From positions 63,522,836-63,586,835 of the forward strand of contig NC_088681.1 of the NCBI RefSeq assembly GCF_950023065.1: a stretch of DNA of 64,000 nucleotides, read 5' to 3'. The notes under the pieces are model-generated. The model made no database searches. It was not told the origin of the DNA and was given only the letters and a program-made list of their open reading frames with translations. The DNA is from Planococcus citri (taxonomy: Eukaryota > Arthropoda > Insecta > Hemiptera > Pseudococcidae). Both the position numbers and the translations under genes were made by a program. Shown piece by piece: positions 46,556 to 58,846 of this stretch. Positions within the stretch are counted from its first letter, which is position 1. Each line of letters begins with the position of its first letter.

Positions 46556-48330
46556 TAGCTACGAAGCGAAACTTTTAGACAATTTTGATTTTAAAAATAT
46601 GTCTTTTCCGAAATTTTGATAACGAATCAGAATTTTTTCACAAATTTGGCAAACAGTTTTAGGTAAATGACCAAAATAACAGTGTTTTTGTGACTTTGGC
46701 AAACATTTTGACAAAAAAACACATTTATTGGCAATTTTAACATAAACGAGTATTTTTTACAATTTTTACAAAAAATCGTTTTTTTCTTTTGGCATAAAGA
46801 GTAAGATTATTTGGTGACACAATGAAAGACCATTTTTTTCTGCAATTTCAGTCAAAAAGAGCCAAAAAAACAGATTTTTGGTGGCAAAAAGAAGCAAGAA
46901 TTTTTGGGAATTTTAATTATAAAAAAAAGGATTTTTCAGCAGTTTTGGTAAAACAACAAGACTTTTTTGCAATTTTGGCAAACAATTTTAGGCAAATGAC
47001 CTAAATATCAGTGTTTCTGTGACTTTGGCAACAATTTTGACAAAAAAAACACATTTTTAGCCATTTTAACATAAACTACTATTTTTTACAATTTTTACAA
47101 AAAATTAGTTTTTTTTTCTTAGAATATTTTGGTACAAATAAAGACAAAAAGTAAGATTTTTTGATGACAATGACATGATGAAAGACCATTTTTTTTCCTG
47201 CAATTTCCGTCGAAAAGACCAAAAAAACAGATTTTTGGTGACAAAAAAAAGCAAGACTTCTTGGGAATTTTGACCATAAAAAAAGGATTTTTCAGCAATT
47301 TTGGCAAATAATTTTAGGCAAATGACCTAAATAACCTGTGACTTTGGCAAAAATTTCGACAAAAAAACCCATTTTTGGCCATTTTAATATAAACTAGTAT
47401 TTCTTACAATTTTTACAAAAAATTAGTTTTTTTCTCCTTACAAATATTCTGGCATAAAAAGTAAGATTTTATGATGACAATGACATGATGAAAGACCATT
47501 TTTTTCTGCAATTTCGGTCAAAAAGACCAAAAAAACCAGATTTTTAGTGACCAAGAAAAGCCAGACTTTCTGGGAATTTTCACAAGAAAAAAAAGGATTT
47601 TTCTGCAGTTTTGGAAAAAAATCAAGAATTTTTTGCAATTTCGATTCAAATGAATGGGATTTTTTTATAACTTTATAAAAAAGTAGAATTTTTTTCAATT
47701 TTGGGCACAAGAGTAAAATTTTTTTGTAAGTTTGACAAAAAGCCCACTTTCTTTTGGCAATTTTGATAAAAATGAGTCTTTTTTCGGTTTTCATGAAAAA
47801 GTACCTAGTTTTTTTCACAATTTGGGTACAAAAAGTAACATTTGTTTGGAAATATGTACTATAAAATACAATTTTTTTGCAATTCCGAAAAAAAAACAAA
47901 AAAAACATATTTTTGGTGACGAAAAACCCCAAACCTTTCTGGAAATTTTAACCAAAAAAAAGAAGAATTTTTCAACAATTTTGGCAAAAAACAAGACTTT
48001 TTGGCAATTCTGATTAAAAAAATCGTCTTTTTCGACATTTCTGATAAAACAATGATGCTTTTTATAATTGTTCAAAAAAGTAGAATTTTTTGCAGTTTTG
48101 GGCAAATTAGTAAATTTTTTTGTAAGATAAAAACCACTTCTTTTGAATGTTGGCAAAAAAACAGATTTTTTTGTGACATGAAGAGCAAAGACCTTTCTGT
48201 AAATTTTCACCAAAAAAATGTTGATAATTCTTAACTACGAACAGATTTTTCTACTTGTTAGTAAGCAATTTTTATATAAGTGGCGGATTTTTTACAATTT
48301 GGGCAAAAAACTGAACTTTTATCCACTTTT
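46556..48330. repeat. Degenerate repeat of CAATTTTGGCAAAAA words with higher-order period
   Basis: Short T/A-rich modules (TTTTTGCAATTTTGGCAAA, GACTTTTTGGCAATT) repeat throughout. A larger unit is visible three times: GAAAGACCATTTTTTTCTGC with AAAAAAACAGATTTTTGGTG at about 46823, 47190 and 47488, so the period is roughly 300-370 bases. Frames across it are chance readings of low-complexity sequence. Confidence 0.75.
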
Positions 48331-48436
48331 GAGCATTTGCAAAATTGGGACTCAGGAAAAGTGAATTCGAGAGCAATTCAGAGTTTTCCTATTTAGCAAA
48401 ATATACTTTAAAAATCCAAAAACGGGTTTACGTACA

Positions 48437-49822
48437 AGGGAACGTCTTGAGGTGTCCGCCTCCGATTTGAACGGGACCGCGATTTTTGGAAAGAGTATGT
48501 TCTAAAACGCACAAATCCAAATGTTTCAGCTGTCCAAGTTCATTTTTCAATTCCTGGCGAATTTTTGAAAATCCAAAATTGACTTTTTTTTGTGATTTAT
48601 GCTTTTTTTTAAAAGTACGTACTTGATCAGTAAAAATGTTCAAAATGCGTCCTAAAACTGATATTACCCCCCAAATCCAAATTTCGCCATTTCCAGCCAT
48701 TCTGGAGCCTCCAGCGCGATTTTTCAATTTCTCCAGAATTTTGAATTTGCTCCAGAAGGCGTGAATATGAAGTTGGGCAGCTAAAAATCGAGTTGTACAT
48801 TATACTCGACCTGTTTAACGAATTTATCCACATTTGAGCCGATTTTGGAGCGGACACCTCAAGAGTGGTTTTTTGACCAGCTTTTTTCATAGGTAGTAAG
48901 AAATCCAAAAAAAACAACATTTTACCGTTTACGAGGAAATTTTTGAAATTTGCGCGAATCGCTGTATTTCGAACACAACAAACCCCCTGAGGCCGAGTTC
49001 CGCCATTTCCAGCCATTCTGGAGCCTCCAGTGCGATTTTTCAATTTCTCCAGAATTCTGAATTTGCTCCAGAAGGCGTGAATATGAAGTTGGGCAGCTAA
49101 AAATCGAGTTGTGTGTTATGCTCGAACTGTTTAATGAATTTATTCACATTTGAGCCGATCCTGGAGGGGACACCTCAAGAGTGGTTTTTTGACCACCTTT
49201 TTTTCAAAATAAATATATCCAAAAACCAAAAATTCCTCGTTTGTGAAAATTTTTTTGAAATTTGCGCGAATCGCTGTATTTTGTCATTAATTATCCACAA
49301 GAGAGCGAATTTCGCCATTTCCAGCCTTTCTTGGGCCCCCCTTTAATTTTTGGATATTTTTATTATGAAAAATCTGGTCAAAACCCCACTCTTGAGGTGT
49401 CCTCTCCAAAATCGGCTCAAATGTGAATAAATTCGTTAAAAAGTTCGAGTATAACACACAACTCGATTTTTAGCTGCCCAACTTCATATTCACGCCTTCT
49501 GGAGCAAATTCAAAAATTCTGGAGAAATTGAAAAATCGCGCTGGAGCCTCCAGAATAGCTGGAAATAGCGAAATTTGGATTTAGGGTGTTAATATCAGTT
49601 TTAGGACTCATTTTGAACATTTTTTCTGATCAAGTTCGTTCTTTTTTTTTAAAAAAAGCATAAATCACCAAAATAGTCAATTTTGGATTATCAAAAATTC
49701 GCCAAAAATCAAAAAATGAACTTGGACAGCTGAAAAATGTGGATTTGGGGATTTTAGAACATGCTCTTTCCAAAAATCGCAGTCCCGTTCAAATCGGAGG
49801 CGGACACCTCAAGAAGTTCCCT
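48437..49822. mobile_element. Foldback element, 1.39 kb
   Basis: The termini AGGGAACGTCTTGAGGTGTC and complement of AGGGAACTTCTTGAGGTGTC enclose long arms (about 48437-48870 and 49390-49822) that are reverse complements over most of their length. The left half also holds a direct duplication of about 250 bases (from 48683 and from 49003; GCCATTTCCAGCCATTCTGG onward). No transposase. No firm target duplication. Confidence 0.8.
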
Positions 49823-50790
49823 AGTTAGAAGAATTTTCACTTGGAAAATAAAGCATTTTTGAATAAATTGGTTCAATTTTTTTTGAGGGAGGGTCCCACT
49901 AGAGGGGCTTTTTGCACAACATTGTTTTGGACTTCGTAAAAATTAAAAAAAAAAACGCTAGATTATTTTTTAATAAATTACAACATCTTCAAGTTCAGGA
50001 AGTGAGAGCTCAAATGCTCAAAAAAAGTGATACTTCAAAATCAGAGCCATCTTAATACTTTTGATGAAAATCGAATTGATATTAAATTATTTATCTTGAA
50101 AATAATAAAAAAACAATCGGTAAAAAAAGTGTATTTCACATCGATGCGATTGTTTTTTTTTACATGACACATAAAATATTAAAATAATCAATACTGAAAG
50201 GTATACGCTTAAAATTAAGAAAAAAAAAGAAAAAAAAAACGTAAAAAATGAAACGCGATAAATAATAGGCATTTGCAAAAAAAAAATTATCGATGGATTT
50301 AATGTACAAATGTACGAATAATTTACATTTCTCCCACCCCTTCTATTTCTATACCCTATCGAATTTCATTTTCAGAAAAAAAACACACACACACAGGCAT
50401 TTAAATAGGTAAGTAGTTATATTAAGCAAATACTCTTTACCCATAGGTACATTTAAAATCACATTCACAATCACACAATCACACCCACACACAATATTTT
50501 GTAAACAGGAATGGCGTAAAAAATAATAATTTAACACATAGGTATACAAGTACAGTACACAAAGTCTCACACGTTGATGATGCTTCTCATAACATTAAGA
50601 AATACGATGAGTAGGTACGAATTCTCGCTACTGGCGTTAGCAAGACATAGGCATTGTTCCGCAGATGGCGATGTCGAAGTCGCATTCGCGAACCTGCGAA
50701 CTTGGCCATAATATTTGTGCATTTCGTAAACGCGCATCTTTTTCTCACGAGTTCACCAAATGCACACAATAGTAGGTACACATTAACACA
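49823..50790. other. No gene recognised; 3' flank of the cuticular protein gene
   Basis: A-rich runs at 50221-50240, a short (CA)n tract at about 50383-50396, and otherwise ordinary AT-rich DNA. Confidence 0.45.
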
Positions 50791-50791
50791 T

Positions 50792-50808
50792 TTTATTTTT
50801 GGTTTATT
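50792..50808 (-). promoter_or_regulatory. Two polyadenylation signals for the cuticular protein gene
   Basis: On the minus strand AATAAA occurs at 50808-50803 and again at 50797-50792, about 150 bases after the stop codon. Two close copies in this position support the 3' end of the transcript. Confidence 0.6.
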
Positions 50809-50955
50809 TCACTCGATCGAATGAAAGGGAATAGCTCTCGAAAAATGACGCGATATTTCGTAAAAATAATCGCGACGAACTAGTAAAAAATGAGAAGGAA
50901 AAAAATTGGTAACATATCACACGTCATCTGCAGTTCGCATTGGTTCTAAGACAAC

Positions 50956-53900
50956 TTATCTTTCCGGCGTTTCAGTCGTAACCGGTCTGGATTCGGTGGT
51001 CTCGGTGATAATTTGCAGATTCCTGATTGGTTGTGTAACTCTGGACGATCCGAGGCTTCTTTCAGTCGTGGGCGAATATTTCAGCTGACTAATGGGCATA
51101 CGAGTAGGAGACGCGAGTAGCATTTGAAGCAGATCAGCGTCATCTGCAGCTGCAGCCGATCGAGTTGGTAACCGGTTCTGTGCAATTCTACGATGATGGG
51201 GTAGCTCTTGTCGGGGTGAAAACTGCACATTAGGTCCGGCATAAGGGGTTTGACTTGGAACTGGGTAAATTCCGGCGGCTGGGTTTGGACCGTAGGGGTA
51301 ATATTGTTGGGGTAGGTAAGGATTAATGTACGGGTACGGGTTCGAGTATGCAGCTGGGTTGACTAAAGGTGAATTGTAGGGGTAGGGTCCTGGAGGGTAA
51401 GGAGATCTTGGATATGCGCCTGGATGAGGATAGTAGCCTTGTTGTCCCAATGGTCCTAGTCTGACTTGTAGATAGTTGTATATGATGGCCATTAGTTCAT
51501 CTCGTAAGTTCGGAGGTATCGAGTAAGGTAGAGGTTGATCGTAATAGTGAGGTTGCATTTGGTAATTGGGCGAGGCTTGGCCTCCGAATGGCACGTTCAA
51601 AGCGTAAGGCAGCGTTTGAGGGACGGCAGGTAGACCTTGCTGAGGCAGCTGATGAGGAGGTAATGGAGGAGCCTGTCGAGGAGTTACCTCTTGCAAATAC
51701 TGCTGAGTTTCCTCCGAAACCGCCACGTGGTGTCTGCCTGCAGCAGCTGCAGGTCTGTACCGACTTATGTATCCGGGTGGGCCGGATGGATGGACGTATT
51801 TACGAGTTCCGTACGCAGGGACCTCGGTTGTGGTGGATATTTCGTTGATTTCTTGAGGTACTGCTTCGACGTCAACTGTTTGGTAACCGATCGATTCAGG
51901 AGAGGCTGTTCTGACCACTTGAATTGGTCTCAGTTCGGACATAAGGGCGTCCAGATGGGGTGGAAGGCCACCTCCGGCGTAAATGTGGCTCATTTCGCCT
52001 CTCAAGTCGAATCCTCCTCGGCTCAATTGCCTTCTCAGGCTGTTACCTCCCTTGCCTTTGATATCTTTATCTTCGACTGGTCGTTTTGAAACTAGCACTT
52101 TACGTAGAGGGTTCGCGACTCCGTTAGTGTGCGACGATTTACCCTCATCTGCTCCTCGATCTTCTCCCGAAGACGAACTACTGGTACTTTGGGTATCATT
52201 GGCAGGGAATCTGCGACCATTAATACCGACTGCTTCGTCTTCTTCTTCTTTGGCCTTCTTCGGAATATGCTGAATGACTGGGCCTTTAGTCGATCCGTGA
52301 ACCAAAGGCACATTCTTCAATATAAGCACAGGTCTTCGGCCAGGTTCGCCACCACTTTGATGATGATGCTGACTACCTATAGGTCTGGCTGTACTGTAAG
52401 GTGTGCTGGTGGGTGGATGAAGCATCGAGTTCTTGAACCCTGTTTCATTGTTGGCGGTATACGAGACTCGTTTCAATTCGCCGGATTCGTCGATAAAACC
52501 GAACATGCCTTTGACGTTACCCAGCACGTCTCTGGTTTCGATTTTGAAGCTGCCGTCGGCTGCCTCGTAACCGTAAGTGTAGGTTCCGTCATCGTTGACT
52601 TTGTTTATTTGCCGAATTATTGGTACGCCTTTTTCTTCGGTTGACGAGGACGATGAGCTGTCATCGTCTGCGCGAGTCGTTCTCAAGCCAGTTAATAGGG
52701 CGACGATTACCAAGCCTGAAATTAAGACGCTCTGAAACACAACAAACAGATACGGATGCCGGTCGCTCAGTCATCGCCATGCGAATGTCTACGTAGTTGT
52801 TTCATCGGGTGAAACGATGTAGATAATTGTGCAATTATGATCTAAGTGTGCGATATAAGCTGGGAGAGATTCAAATTGGTGGACAGGTTTTGTGATATTT
52901 GAGGAGAGAAATTAAAAAAAAAATTGGAGTCTTGGACGAGTGAAAATCATGCAATAGTGCTCCTGAAGTCCTGAATGAATATTTTGGAGAGTGATTGCCT
53001 TCGAAAGGTGAAAATCAAACTTCTTAAAACATCTTAAAAGACTCTCGAAGAACCTTTTCAACATAATTCTTTGGTATCTCGAGTTCAGTGTTCTTGTTCA
53101 ATTCTCCTTCCATCATCAAAAATGTCCTCCCAATATTTGAGAGTTCTCCTGATTCCCCTTCTACATCTCATTTCTCAAGATAATAATATTAAACCACATG
53201 TTTTCCTCCTAGTTCATCAAAATGAGCTTTTTCAACAGCATTTTTTGAAACAAAAAAATTATTCTCTTCACTCTAAATAATAAATTGAAAAAATATTAAT
53301 TATTAACCAATTTTTACAAAAAATGCAGTATTTTTGGACGAATTCAGGACTTTTTCAAGACCTTTTCAATTACTGAGCAACCTTTTCAAAAACAGAACAA
53401 AATGAACAGAAGCAGGACTTTTGGAAACAAGTGTTTTCAATTGTTTCAAATACAGGAGCCACAGGAGGATATGAGCCGAATCAGCTGAACTTTATTGAAG
53501 ACTAAATTCTTTGAACATTCTGAAAGGATAGAATAAGATACGGAACATAGAAAATTTTCGAAAAATTTGTGTTTCTTTTAGTCAAAATTTTTTATACGTT
53601 CAAAAAAAATGAAAAAAGAATTCAAAATTCCAAAAGAAAAATCATTTTAAAGAAAATTTCAAAGTTAGATTGAAAAAATCAGCAAAAAATAAAGATTGAA
53701 AATTTGAGCCAAAGGAGCAGTACTTGGGCTAGAAATTTTTTTAAGCTGTTTCAAGGGGAGGGAAAGGGAGAGAGAAGAGGACTCAAAATTTCTTTCAGTC
53801 AAATTTTTCTCGTGTTCAAAGTGTTCATAAAAAAAAGTCACAAAATTAAAAATTTCGAAAGAAAAATCAAATCAACATAAAATTTTGAAAGTTTTTGATT

Positions 53901-56501
53901 GAAAAAAAGTGCGAAAAATGAAGATCTTTTTGACAATTTTGGTAAAAAATCAGAATTATTTTTAACAGAAAAATACGTTTTTCAAAAGTTTCAATTTACA
54001 AATTATTGGGAACGACGAGGCTCAAAATTTTCATATTTTTAAATATTAATTTAGGGGCGAAGAGGCTCAAAATTTTTCCACTTTCAAAAGAGAACTAGAA
54101 AAATGAGAAAAAAATTGAAAATTCTGAAAAGAAAACTCGAATAATTGAAAAATAACATTAGTTTTTCAAAAAAAAGGAGATTTTTTTTGCAATTTTGACT
54201 AAAAAACAAGATTTTCAACGAGAAATGATTTATCAATGTTTCAATTTGAGGATGAAGTAAACATTTTTCCGATACCAAAGAGTAAACAAACTGAACAAAA
54301 TCAGTATTCTGATAAAAAAAAATGAAAAGTTGGAAAGTTCGATCGTTTGATTTTTAAAAAATTTGAAAAAACAAGACTTCTCTTGAATTTCTTCAGCAAA
54401 AAGTAAGATTTTCAGCAATTGCAAGTTTGGAAACAATTTTGGCAAAAAAGTAGGATTTTTAGCAGGAATTTTTTTCAAATATTTCAATTGAATATTTTTT
54501 TGGTGGGAGGGGGGGTGGTAAAAAAATATTCATTTTCAAAGACAACCGAAAAAATTGAAAAATCGAATACAAAAATGGAAAATTTCAACATATTTTGATT
54601 TTGAAAAAATTGAAATACAGAACTTTCTGCAATTTAAAAAAAAATATGGGTTTTCAACAGGAATTATTTCAATTGGTCAATTTAAATATAAAGAGAAGTG
54701 TGGGAAGGGGGTGGGGAGGCAACATTTTTCCGTTCTGAACAAAAAATGAAAATGCAGAAAGAAAACAAATAATAAACGAATACATAAATAAAAGGTCAGT
54801 GTTCGATTGAAAGAAATTGAAAGAATCAGCCATGACTTTTTTTTTGAAATTTTGGCAGTTCTCTGTTAAGCAATTTTAGCAAAAACTTGGAAATTTTTTG
54901 CAATTTTGACAATACAAAAACACGTTTTTTTGTGCCAATTTGGCAACAAAGAAGTAGAAAGGCCAAAAAACAGAATTTCCAACTGAGATTCAGAAAAAAT
55001 GTTTCAATTCGACAATTGGGCGTGAGGCAGAAATTCAACATATTTCCATTTTTGGAGCGACCCCTCCCCTCCCCCTTCTCAAAAAAATTAAAATCCGGAA
55101 AAATAGAAAAAAGACACGTACAAAATTCTAACGTTTGATTATCAAAAATAAAAATGGAGGATTTTTGGCAATTTTGAAAGTTTTTGCACATAAGGGGGAT
55201 TTTAAAAAAGAATTTTTCCAAATGGTTCAATTTTAAGATGGAGGGGGAGGGGGAGGGATGAGGGATAACATTTTTAATATTTTTGGAGGAAATACAAAAA
55301 TTAAAATTTTGAAAGAAAACGAGAATAAATGGAAAGTTTTAGCATTTGATTAAATAGAGGGGGGGGGGGGAGAGACACGACTTTCATAAAATTTTGGCAA
55401 AATAATAACGTAAGATTTTTTTTGCAACTTTGACAGGAAACAAGATATTCTTGCAATTTTTGGAAAAACATTTTTTTTGTGCAAGTTTAGCAACAAAGTA
55501 CTCGTAAAACTTTTTCGCAGTTTTGGCAAAAAAGCAGGATAGAAAGACAAAAGTAGAGAGAAAATATGTGAGAGAGGCAGATATGTAATTTGAATTTCTT
55601 CATTACCAGCAGGGTCGGTAGCATAGACACAATTTGCATATAAGAAGATGGAGTAGGATTCAAAAATGCTGTTTTTTGAGACATTAATCCTAAAAATATA
55701 TTTTTTAAAAAACCACCAAGAACTGTTGAAATTTTTACCAATTTTGTTCATCAATCAATAATTTCAAGCAGGGTTTCCCAAGCTCGAAAAATTAAAACAT
55801 ACCAACAATATCAAACTTTAACACCATTAAAATTTTCTTCAAATGTGTTTTTTCAAAATTTTTTTCAAATAATTGTGGCTAATAGATGGATAAATTTTTA
55901 AAAAATAGGAAAAGAGGACAAAAACTTCAGCCTTTTTTTATTTAAACCTCGAAAAATTACAAGAAAACGTGAAACGAACGAAAGATGAAACTTTGAATTT
56001 AGATATTGTCAAGTGATATTTCAAGAACTTGACAAAATTTCAAAATGCTACAAACAACCTTTACTTGAGACGTTGAAAATATATCCAAAAATTAGAGATT
56101 TCCGAATCCTTCAATTTCTTCCAGTTGTTCATTGATTTCACGACACATTAAAAATAAATGATGATCACAGACAGACTAATTAATTTGATCATTATCAAAA
56201 GCAAAAAAAAAAATAAGAATCCGTATTTGACAACTTTTTTCACATTATCTTATCACATTTCACTTGAAAAACACCGTTTTCCAACACCGAGAGGTAGGTC
56301 TGTCTACTCTACATTTAGGTACACCAAAAATATTCATCCCCTTTGGCAAAGTGCACTATTCGGTACTGGTATTGTATAAATTAAGGAAAAATGCGGTGAA
56401 AAAAGTCAGGCACTCGAAATCTACCAACTTCTATGTACTTCTACATACGAGTACGTAGGTAAAAATCTTCTTACCTTATTAGAAATAGCACAGAACTTCA
56501 T
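50956..56501 (-). CDS. RR-1 type cuticular protein (chitin-binding domain 4), two exons, 600 aa
   Basis: Secreted structural protein of the cuticle that binds chitin. Exon 1 (56501-56475) encodes MKFCAISNK and ends AAG|GTAAGA. Exon 2 (52731-50956) follows a TTTGTTGTGTTTCAG acceptor, both in phase 0. The join completes a signal peptide (about residues 1-30, cleaved after TRA). An intron inside the signal peptide is usual for this family. The Rebers-Riddiford domain lies at about residues 56-116: DDGTYTYGYEAADGSFK, GMFGFIDESGELKRVSYTAN, ETGF. The long tail is low in order. Its middle (about 390-510) is Pro/Tyr/Gln-rich (YPYINPYLPQQYYPYG), and the end is Thr/Ser-rich. At 600 aa it is longer than most RR-1 proteins. 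The intron is 3.7 kb and repeat-rich. A GTG-started reading of exon 2 alone would lose the signal peptide. Confidence 0.9.
52732..56474. repeat. Repeat-rich intron of the cuticular protein gene
   Basis: From about 53560 to 55530 it holds degenerate modules of GACTTTTTTGCAATTTTGGCAAAAA type, like those at 46.6-48.3 kb, with G-rich runs (54507, 55243, 55358-55369). No coding frame with family similarity. Confidence 0.6.
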
Positions 56502-56536
56502 GACGTCCGAGTACAATACACCAGATGACCGAACTA

Positions 56537-56570
56537 ACATCTGATGTCATATTTTAAGTTCCCTATATAG
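56537..56570 (-). promoter_or_regulatory. Core promoter of the cuticular protein gene (TATA box)
   Basis: Reading the minus strand, CTATATAGGG (56570-56561) is followed about 20 bases later by an initiator-like ACATCAGATG (near 56547-56537), then about 40 bases of leader before ATG 56501. Spacing suits a TATA/Inr promoter with a short 5' UTR, common in cuticle genes. Confidence 0.65.
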
Positions 56571-58846
56571 TTTTTCTCGACTCGCATCAAACAATAATAC
56601 TTCTCTACGGAGTCCTTGCCCGGTGCGAAAATTTGCCCCAAAACAATGAACCAATTCCCATAATATTAAGTCATATATGCGATATAAACAAAACGTCTAT
56701 ACCACTACTATTCATAGTCTCAGTACCTAATTCTTCATCTTACGTACACTAGATACACTATACGAGATCTACGTACGTAAAATATTTTGGCAAATAGATA
56801 ATGTCTGGCTGATCGAAAAATTGGGTGAATTATGGATAGCAGCAGTAGGTACACTAGCGTAATGCTATGCAGTTATTATTATTTTTACATTCGATAAAAA
56901 TCGCCACCTATAATAACCGGTTTGGAAATTATCGCCTGGTAAACGCTCAACGCTCCTTAGTAACTTCAAATCGTAAACGCAGCTAAGGTCATAGCGACTC
57001 TTTTTTTTTTAGATTATTATGGTCATTTTGTAAATTATGCAACACGTTTAATGAACCGAGGTCGACGCACTGAACAATGCACCGTATTATTGGTCGACTT
57101 CGATCGCATAGGTAGGAGGAGGCTGGATTACATAGATTTTGGCTGGAATCTATGCATTCGATCGCGATCCTCATCTTGTAAAGTATCGATTGAATTTTCC
57201 ATCATGCTAAACGTTGAACTTCAAATTAAGACAACCATATCTTCTCTAAAAAAATTCAAAATTTAGCTTGCTGGATTTGCATTTGAAATTTCTCAAAAAT
57301 TGCCAAATTTTAAATCTTCAAAGAAATGGAAATTGTGGCAAAAAATTCATGCAACAAAATGCAATTACTTATTACTTATCAAAAAGAATAATGCATCATT
57401 GCTTCGCTTTTTTTTCTTCAAATTCTAAAATCAAATTTTTTTCGAAAATATTATCAGAAAAGCAGCTGGTAAATTTTTAAAGTTTGAATTTGGATCAAAA
57501 ATATGAAAAAATCAAAATTTGCTACATAGCTCACGAATTACGACCGAATAATAATTTTCCACGTTATTGTGACTCTTTCGACGAATTTCGCTAACGAAAA
57601 CACATCTGGTGTTATTTACCAAAGCTGTACATGTACAAAAACAACTGCGATTTGGGCGATAATTCGAACAAAAATTGAACACCATCATTTTGTAAACACA
57701 TATCTAAAATTTATACTGCGACATTTTAAATCATGCACGTGATCGTTTATCGTACTAAATCACAATTGATAAAATACTCCACGGTTTTTTTCACCGCCAA
57801 AAAAACGGTTAAAACTTCGATAAACATTTTTTAATTATGAGGGTGTTACATTCCACATCTGTTAAATACTATCATGCCGCATTGAAAAACAATTTTATAA
57901 ATCACTTAGGTGATAATCCATATAACCTTTGGAAATTGGTTACCCACAGAGGCGAGTCGAACGAGGGGGGGGTCTCACCCCCGGACCAAAAAATTAAAGC
58001 GAAAATTTGGGTATTTTGGCGAAAAATTGAGCGAACTAAAAATATGAAGCTGCAGGGAAATTTGGGAAGAAATTGCGTACGTAAACAACAATGATTCTCA
58101 ATTTTTGCCAAAATTGTTCTTTTTGAAAAATATAAAATTTATGTCCTGAAAAACATGAAGAATTACAAATTTTAAAGAGCTTCTGTTTCCGTCCCTCGCT
58201 CGAGCTCCATTTATATTTTGACAAATATTATAATTTCCTGAAAACTAAAAATGCTAAAGCCATGAAAACCAACTTCCTGCGTCATCAAGAATTCAAGAAT
58301 TCTGTTCGTTTGACGTCTCGAATTATCAATTTTTCACAGCTTTCGCCTCTGCTTCACTCGGGCCAGATCATTTTCCTCTGAAAAAAGTTGAATAATCGAA
58401 TCGAGTGATCAGCGATGAGACCCACCACAGGGTGTAAAATGGTGTTCTGCTCCCTTCATTGAGAGAAAAATATACCTATTACTCGCTGCTCAGCAAACAA
58501 ACACGATGAATTTTCATCTGCGTAATCGAATATACAAATAATTCACCTCGTTGGTACGGTTTCGTGTACCATTATGTGAATTTACTCGTATATGACAGTT
58601 TTAACTGCCATATGAAAACAGATGGCCAGCCCAATATGCATTTTTTTCTAATTTATTTCACAATTAGTAATCTCTGATGGAAAAATGATCATTTAAAATG
58701 AAAATAAAAGTAGAGCTTGATCGTAGTTTCCTGAAAGCATTTTCGTTGTGAAATCATACATGTACTCAACTAATTGTAAGTCGTCATACGATTATTTTTT
58801 TTTCTGTGAAATTCCAATTTCCTTTTGCTATACGTTCACGTTCAAG
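56571..58846. other. Intergenic region between divergent genes
   Basis: Separates the minus-strand cuticular protein promoter from the plus-strand secreted-protein gene. No gene was recognised. A weak TATA-like AAAATAAAAG lies at 58701-58710, about 140 bases before the downstream start codon. Confidence 0.4.

Noticed and set aside
47438..48213. Long minus-strand frames of 132-164 codons, Phe/Lys-rich
   Set aside because: Readings of TTTTTTGGCAATTT-type low-complexity repeat; not coding.
51588..52644. Several plus-strand frames up to 171 codons
   Set aside because: Antisense shadows of the cuticular protein exon, which is relatively GC-rich and so leaves open frames on both strands.
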